A stretch of 10,000 nt of DNA from assembly GCF_020217005.1 (NCBI RefSeq), contig NZ_JAIWOI010000352.1, forward strand, positions 1 to 10,000, written 5' to 3'. The translations under genes and the position numbers were made by a program. The notes under the pieces are model-generated. The model was not told the origin of the DNA and searched no databases. It was given only the letters and a program-made list of their open reading frames with translations. Positions 7,044 through 10,000 of the stretch are shown here, in pieces (the first letter of the stretch is position 1; each line of letters opens with the position of its first letter). The stretch comes from Rheinheimera sp. (GTDB lineage: Bacteria > Pseudomonadota > Gammaproteobacteria > Enterobacterales > Alteromonadaceae).

Positions 7044-8110
7044 GTGCCAAAGCAATTTTATTTATCGACCGTGACGGCACTATGGTGGAAGAACCTCCAA
7101 TAGATAAACAACTGGATTCACTGGAAAAACTGGCGTACGAGCCGGATTTGGTGCCTTCATTACTCAAATTGCAGGCCGCTGGTTATTCCTTAGTGATGGT
7201 CACCAATCAGGACGGTCTGGGCACCAGCAGTTTCCCGCGTGATACCTTTGATGCGCCGCAGGAAAAAATGATGCAGCTGCTGAATTCACAGGGCATTCGT
7301 TTTGACGATATTCTGATTTGCCCACACTTTGATAAAGACAACTGCAGCTGCCGTAAGCCGAAGCTAGGGTTAGTCAAAGATTATCTGCAGCAAGGTAAAG
7401 TAGATTTCACCAACTCTTTTGTCATTGGCGACCGTTTAACCGACGTGCAACTGGCCGAAAATATGGGCCTGCCGTCCTTCCGTTATGACCGTGACACTTT
7501 AGGCTGGAAAGAAATCACCAAACAGCTGTTAAGCAAAGGCCGTAAAGGCAGCGTCAATCGTGTCACCCGCGAAACTGATATTCAGGTGAACGTCGATTTA
7601 GACCAGCAAGGCGGCAACGTGATTGAAACCGGCGTTGGCTTTTTTGACCATATGCTGGATCAAATTGCCACCCACGGTGGTTTTAGCCTGCAACTCAAAG
7701 TCAAAGGCGACTTACACATTGACGATCACCACAGCGTGGAAGATACAGCCTTGGCTTTAGGTCAGGCGCTCAAACAAGCGCTGGGCAATAAAAAAGGCAT
7801 TACCCGCTTTGGTTTTGTCTTACCTATGGATGAATGCCGCGCTGAATGTGTGCTGGATTTATCCGGCCGTCCGCTACTGAAGTTTGATGCTGATTTAGGT
7901 CAGGGTTCTGTCGGCACTCTAAACCTGGAGATGGTGCACCACTTCTTCCGCTCCTTAAGTGATGCCATGCTGATGACGCTGCACTTATCCGTCAGCCCTG
8001 GCAATAAACACCATATGGTCGAAGGTTTATTTAAAGCCTTTGGCCGGGCTTTGGGTCAGGCGATTAAAGTATCAGGCGAAGCCCTGCCAAGCAGTAAAGG
8101 AGTACTTTAA
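7040..8110 (+). CDS. hisB: Bifunctional histidinol-phosphatase / imidazoleglycerol-phosphate dehydratase
   Basis: This fused enzyme performs two non-consecutive steps: dehydration of imidazole glycerol phosphate and dephosphorylation of histidinol phosphate. The N-terminal HAD-type phosphatase (about 1-165) shows FIDRDGT with nucleophile D10 and D12, zinc ligands C94, H96, C102 and C104, and VIGDRLTD with D131. The C-terminal dehydratase (about 168-356) has the histidine-rich metal motifs [14 protein letters not shown] (201-214), [14 protein letters not shown] (228-241), [10 protein letters not shown] (297-306) and NKHHMVEGL (322-330). The 356-residue length matches E. coli (355). The two-domain form is typical of Enterobacteria and relatives; many other bacteria have separate enzymes. 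The ribosome site AGGAG (7030-7034) lies within the end of hisC. The stop overlaps the hisH start by one base (TAATG). Confidence 0.98.
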   Translation: MSAKAILFIDRDGTMVEEPPIDKQLDSLEKLAYEPDLVPSLLKLQAAGYSLVMVTNQDGLGTSSFPRDTFDAPQEKMMQLLNSQGIRFDDILICPHFDKDNCSCRKPKLGLVKDYLQQGKVDFTNSFVIGDRLTDVQLAENMGLPSFRYDRDTLGWKEITKQLLSKGRKGSVNRVTRETDIQVNVDLDQQGGNVIETGVGFFDHMLDQIATHGGFSLQLKVKGDLHIDDHHSVEDTALALGQALKQALGNKKGITRFGFVLPMDECRAECVLDLSGRPLLKFDADLGQGSVGTLNLEMVHHFFRSLSDAMLMTLHLSVSPGNKHHMVEGLFKAFGRALGQAIKVSGEALPSSKGVL

Positions 8111-8712
8111 TGTCTTTGGTGATTGTAGATACCGGCTGCGCCAATATCAGCTCTGTCTATTGTGCCTTCCAGCGTTTAGGTGTGGATGCCAAAGTCAGCC
8201 GCGATTTAACAGTGATTAAAAACGCCAGCCGTTTATTAGTACCAGGTGTTGGCGCTGCCCGTCAGGCGATGGCGAATTTACGTGAACGCGATTTAATTGC
8301 CACCTTACAACAGGCAGAGCAGCCACTACTGGGCATTTGTTTAGGCATGCAGCTGTTGACCGACCGCAGCGAAGAAGGTGATGTCGACTGTTTAGGTTTA
8401 ATACCAGGTCAGGTCAAACGGATGCAAGTCGGTGATTTACGCCTGCCTCATATGGGCTGGAATACTTTGCAGGTGGAACAGAGTGCGCAAAACCACCCTC
8501 TGCTTAAAGGCATAGGCGCAAAAGATTATGTGTATTTTGTCCATAGTTTTGCAGTTGCGCCATCCGATACCACTTTAGCCCGCTGCCATTACGGCAGTGA
8601 TTTTGCCGCTGTGATTGGCCAAGGCAATAAGCTGGGTGCGCAGTTCCACCCTGAACGTTCAGGTGCTGTGGGTGCTCGTTTATTACAGAACTTTCTGGCT
8701 TTTAATGGTTGA
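8110..8712 (+). CDS. hisH: Imidazole glycerol phosphate synthase, glutamine amidotransferase subunit
   Basis: HisH hydrolyses glutamine and channels ammonia to HisF, with which it forms the heterodimeric imidazole glycerol phosphate synthase. The 200-residue product is a class I (triad) glutaminase. C77 is in LLGICLGMQLL, and H180 and E182 are in GAQFHPERSG. The oxyanion-strand motif PGVGAARQAM begins at 45, and HMGWNTL (114-120) is typical of HisH rather than of other amidotransferases. The ribosome site AAGGAG (8097-8102) is inside hisB, and the ATG shares one base with the hisB stop. hisF, its partner, is two genes downstream, as in E. coli. Confidence 0.97.
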   Translation: MSLVIVDTGCANISSVYCAFQRLGVDAKVSRDLTVIKNASRLLVPGVGAARQAMANLRERDLIATLQQAEQPLLGICLGMQLLTDRSEEGDVDCLGLIPGQVKRMQVGDLRLPHMGWNTLQVEQSAQNHPLLKGIGAKDYVYFVHSFAVAPSDTTLARCHYGSDFAAVIGQGNKLGAQFHPERSGAVGARLLQNFLAFNG

Positions 8713-8764
8713 TTTTGAGCTGTTACCATTTTTTTGATGCGGCCTTGCCGTTACAGGATAAAAC
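8713..8764 (+). other. hisH-hisA intergenic spacer
   Basis: This 52-bp gap is the only sizeable break between structural genes in the operon. It contains a seven-T run (about 8729-8735) and then a small hairpin, CGGC (8740-8743) with GCCG (8747-8750) and a 3-base loop. The order (T-run before hairpin) and the 4-bp stem argue against a terminator on the plus strand. The hisA ribosome site is at its right end. I see no convincing internal promoter. Confidence 0.5.
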
Positions 8765-9502
8765 GTGATTATTCCAGCTATAGATTTGATACAAGGTAAA
8801 ACAGTGCGGCTCTATCAGGGCAGCTACGATAAAACCACTGAATATCAACAAACTCCACTGCAGTTGCGCGATTTATACGCCAAAGCTGGCGCAGGTATTT
8901 TGCATCTGGTGGATTTAACAGGGGCAAAAAACGCCGCTGACCGTCAGCTTGAGCTGTTAACCAGCTTAATGAAAAACGCTCCTCTGCCAGTCCAAGTGGG
9001 TGGTGGTGTGCGCACAGCAGCTGATGTAGAACAGTTATTAGCAGCTGGCGCCAGCCGCGTAGTGGTTGGCAGTGTGGCTATTCGTGAACCAGCAACAGTG
9101 CAAGGCTGGTTACGTAGGTATGGTGGCGACCAAATAGTGTTGGCGCTTGACGTGGCTATTAATGCCAAAGGCGACAAAACCTTGCCAAGCCACGGCTGGA
9201 TTGAAGAGTCCACTATCACCCTTGAGCAAGTGCTGGACGGCTTTATTGCCGCAGGTGCAAAACATGTGCTGTGCACCGACATCAGTAAAGACGGTACTTT
9301 GCAGGGCCCTAATGTGGCTTTGTATGCCGAGCTGGTGCAAAAGTACCCCCAAATTCAATGGCAAGCCTCGGGCGGTGTGGGCTCTTTGGCGGATATCAAA
9401 GCCTTAAAACCAACTGGCGTAGCTGGAGTCATTTTAGGCCGGGCTTTGCTGGAAGGTAAGTTCACCGCAGAGGAGGCTATCCAATGCTGGCAAGACGCAT
9501 AA
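8765..9502 (+). CDS. hisA: ProFAR isomerase (phosphoribosylformimino-AICAR-phosphate isomerase)
   Basis: HisA carries out the Amadori rearrangement of ProFAR to PRFAR, the substrate of HisF/HisH. The 245-residue (beta/alpha)8 barrel matches the E. coli length. It shows the duplicated phosphate-binding design: catalytic D7 in IPAIDL and D129 in LALDV, phosphate loops QVGGGVR (77-83) and SGGVGS (202-207), [10 protein letters not shown] (170-179), and GRALLEGKF (225-233). Translation starts at GTG (8765), with AGGA (8755-8758) six bases upstream; homologues begin MIIPA, so no longer form is needed. It is the only gene in the operon that does not touch or nearly touch its predecessor: 52 bp separate it from hisH. 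Its last 19 bp overlap hisF. Confidence 0.98.
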   Translation: MIIPAIDLIQGKTVRLYQGSYDKTTEYQQTPLQLRDLYAKAGAGILHLVDLTGAKNAADRQLELLTSLMKNAPLPVQVGGGVRTAADVEQLLAAGASRVVVGSVAIREPATVQGWLRRYGGDQIVLALDVAINAKGDKTLPSHGWIEESTITLEQVLDGFIAAGAKHVLCTDISKDGTLQGPNVALYAELVQKYPQIQWQASGGVGSLADIKALKPTGVAGVILGRALLEGKFTAEEAIQCWQDA

Positions 9503-10000
9503 TACCTTGTTTAGATGTGCGCGATGGTAAAGTGGTCAAAGGCGTGCAGTTTCGTAACCACGAAATCATTGGCGATATAGTGCCTTTGGCCAAAGCCTAC
9601 GCCGAACAAGGCGCAGACGAGCTGGTGTTTTACGATATCACCGCCTCCAGCGATGGCCGTGTGGTGGATAAAAGCTGGGTGCGCCGTATTGCAGAAGTCA
9701 TCGACATTCCGTTTTGTGTCGCCGGTGGTATTAAATCTGTCGCTGACGCTGGCTTAATACTGGAAATGGGCGCAGATAAAATTTCTGTCAATAGCCCTGC
9801 CCTGGCACGACCTGAACTGATTAACGAGCTGGAACACAGCTTTGGTCAGCAATGTGTGGTCATAGGCATCGACAGCTTTTTTGATAAAGAAACAGGCCAG
9901 TACCAGGTCTATCAGTTTACCGGCGATGAAAGCCGCACCCAAAAAACCCGCTGGCAAACGCTGGACTGGTTACAGCGGGTGCAAGAGCTGGGCGCTGGTG
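9484..10000 (+). CDS. hisF: Imidazole glycerol phosphate synthase, cyclase subunit (3' end outside window)
   Basis: The frame opens at ATG 9484 and stays open to the window end, giving 172 complete codons of an expected 255-260. HisF is the cyclase/synthase half of imidazole glycerol phosphate synthase; it uses ammonia from HisH to convert PRFAR to imidazole glycerol phosphate and AICAR. The translation starts [20 protein letters not shown] and includes [11 protein letters not shown] (49-59), VAGGIKS (79-85) and VIGIDSFF (126-133). Catalytic D11 and D130 are both present. The ribosome site GAGGAGG (9470-9476) lies in hisA, and the start overlaps the hisA end by 19 bp, an arrangement also found in E. 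coli. hisI(E) would be expected next, off the window. Confidence 0.97.
   Translation, partial: MLARRIIPCLDVRDGKVVKGVQFRNHEIIGDIVPLAKAYAEQGADELVFYDITASSDGRVVDKSWVRRIAEVIDIPFCVAGGIKSVADAGLILEMGADKISVNSPALARPELINELEHSFGQQCVVIGIDSFFDKETGQYQVYQFTGDESRTQKTRWQTLDWLQRVQELGAG

Noticed and set aside
8725..8750. Possible terminator between hisH and hisA
   Set aside because: The T-run comes before the hairpin on the coding strand and the stem is only 4 bp, so it does not have terminator geometry. Termination here would also cut the operon before hisA and hisF.
9754..9957. Minus-strand open frame of 67 codons inside the right-hand end
   Set aside because: It lies wholly within hisF, whose plus-strand frame is unmistakable with both catalytic aspartates. 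It is a shadow frame.

Overview
The window looks like chromosomal DNA from a gammaproteobacterium, probably of the Alteromonadales/Chromatiales-like group that includes Rheinheimera, Alishewanella and Shewanella. This rests on proteins that read very close to the Escherichia coli versions as I remember them (HisG to HisF, YoaA, TsaB), on bifunctional HisB and long-form HisG, on a his leader peptide with an attenuator, and on a structured intergenic repeat of a kind I associate with marine gammaproteobacteria. The genus is a guess; the class is fairly secure. No phage, transposase or defence genes are visible.

Layout. Bases 1-171 are non-coding. They hold two identical 42-bp direct repeats (1-42 and 127-168) separated by 84 bp that can fold into hairpins. 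On the minus strand, read right to left, come a small uncharacterised gene (3257-2997), yoaA (DinG/XPD-type iron-sulfur helicase, to 988) and tsaB (891-172), which stops right against the repeat. tsaB almost certainly starts at a TTG codon at 891. The yoaA-tsaB pairing also occurs in E. coli.

On the plus strand, diverging from the small gene, is the histidine biosynthesis operon. A 15-residue leader peptide with six histidines (3527-3574) is followed by alternative RNA stems and a strong intrinsic terminator (3647-3680). Then follow hisG, hisD, hisC, hisB, hisH, hisA and the first 172 codons of hisF, which runs off the right edge. The genes are tightly coupled (overlaps of 1, 4, 4 and 19 bp and a 3-bp gap), apart from a 52-bp gap before hisA. 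The expected last gene, hisI(E), would lie beyond the window.

Function. hisG to hisF encode most of the route from PRPP and ATP to histidine; the missing step is the hisIE pair of reactions. HisH and HisF form the imidazole glycerol phosphate synthase. Charged tRNA-His sets expression through leader-peptide attenuation. YoaA and TsaB are unrelated housekeeping functions (DNA repair helicase; t6A tRNA modification).

Most of the window is ordinary, well-known biology. The points worth a second look are the left-edge repeat, the tsaB start, the small gene next to the his promoter, and the details of the his attenuator. I see no evidence for a novel system.
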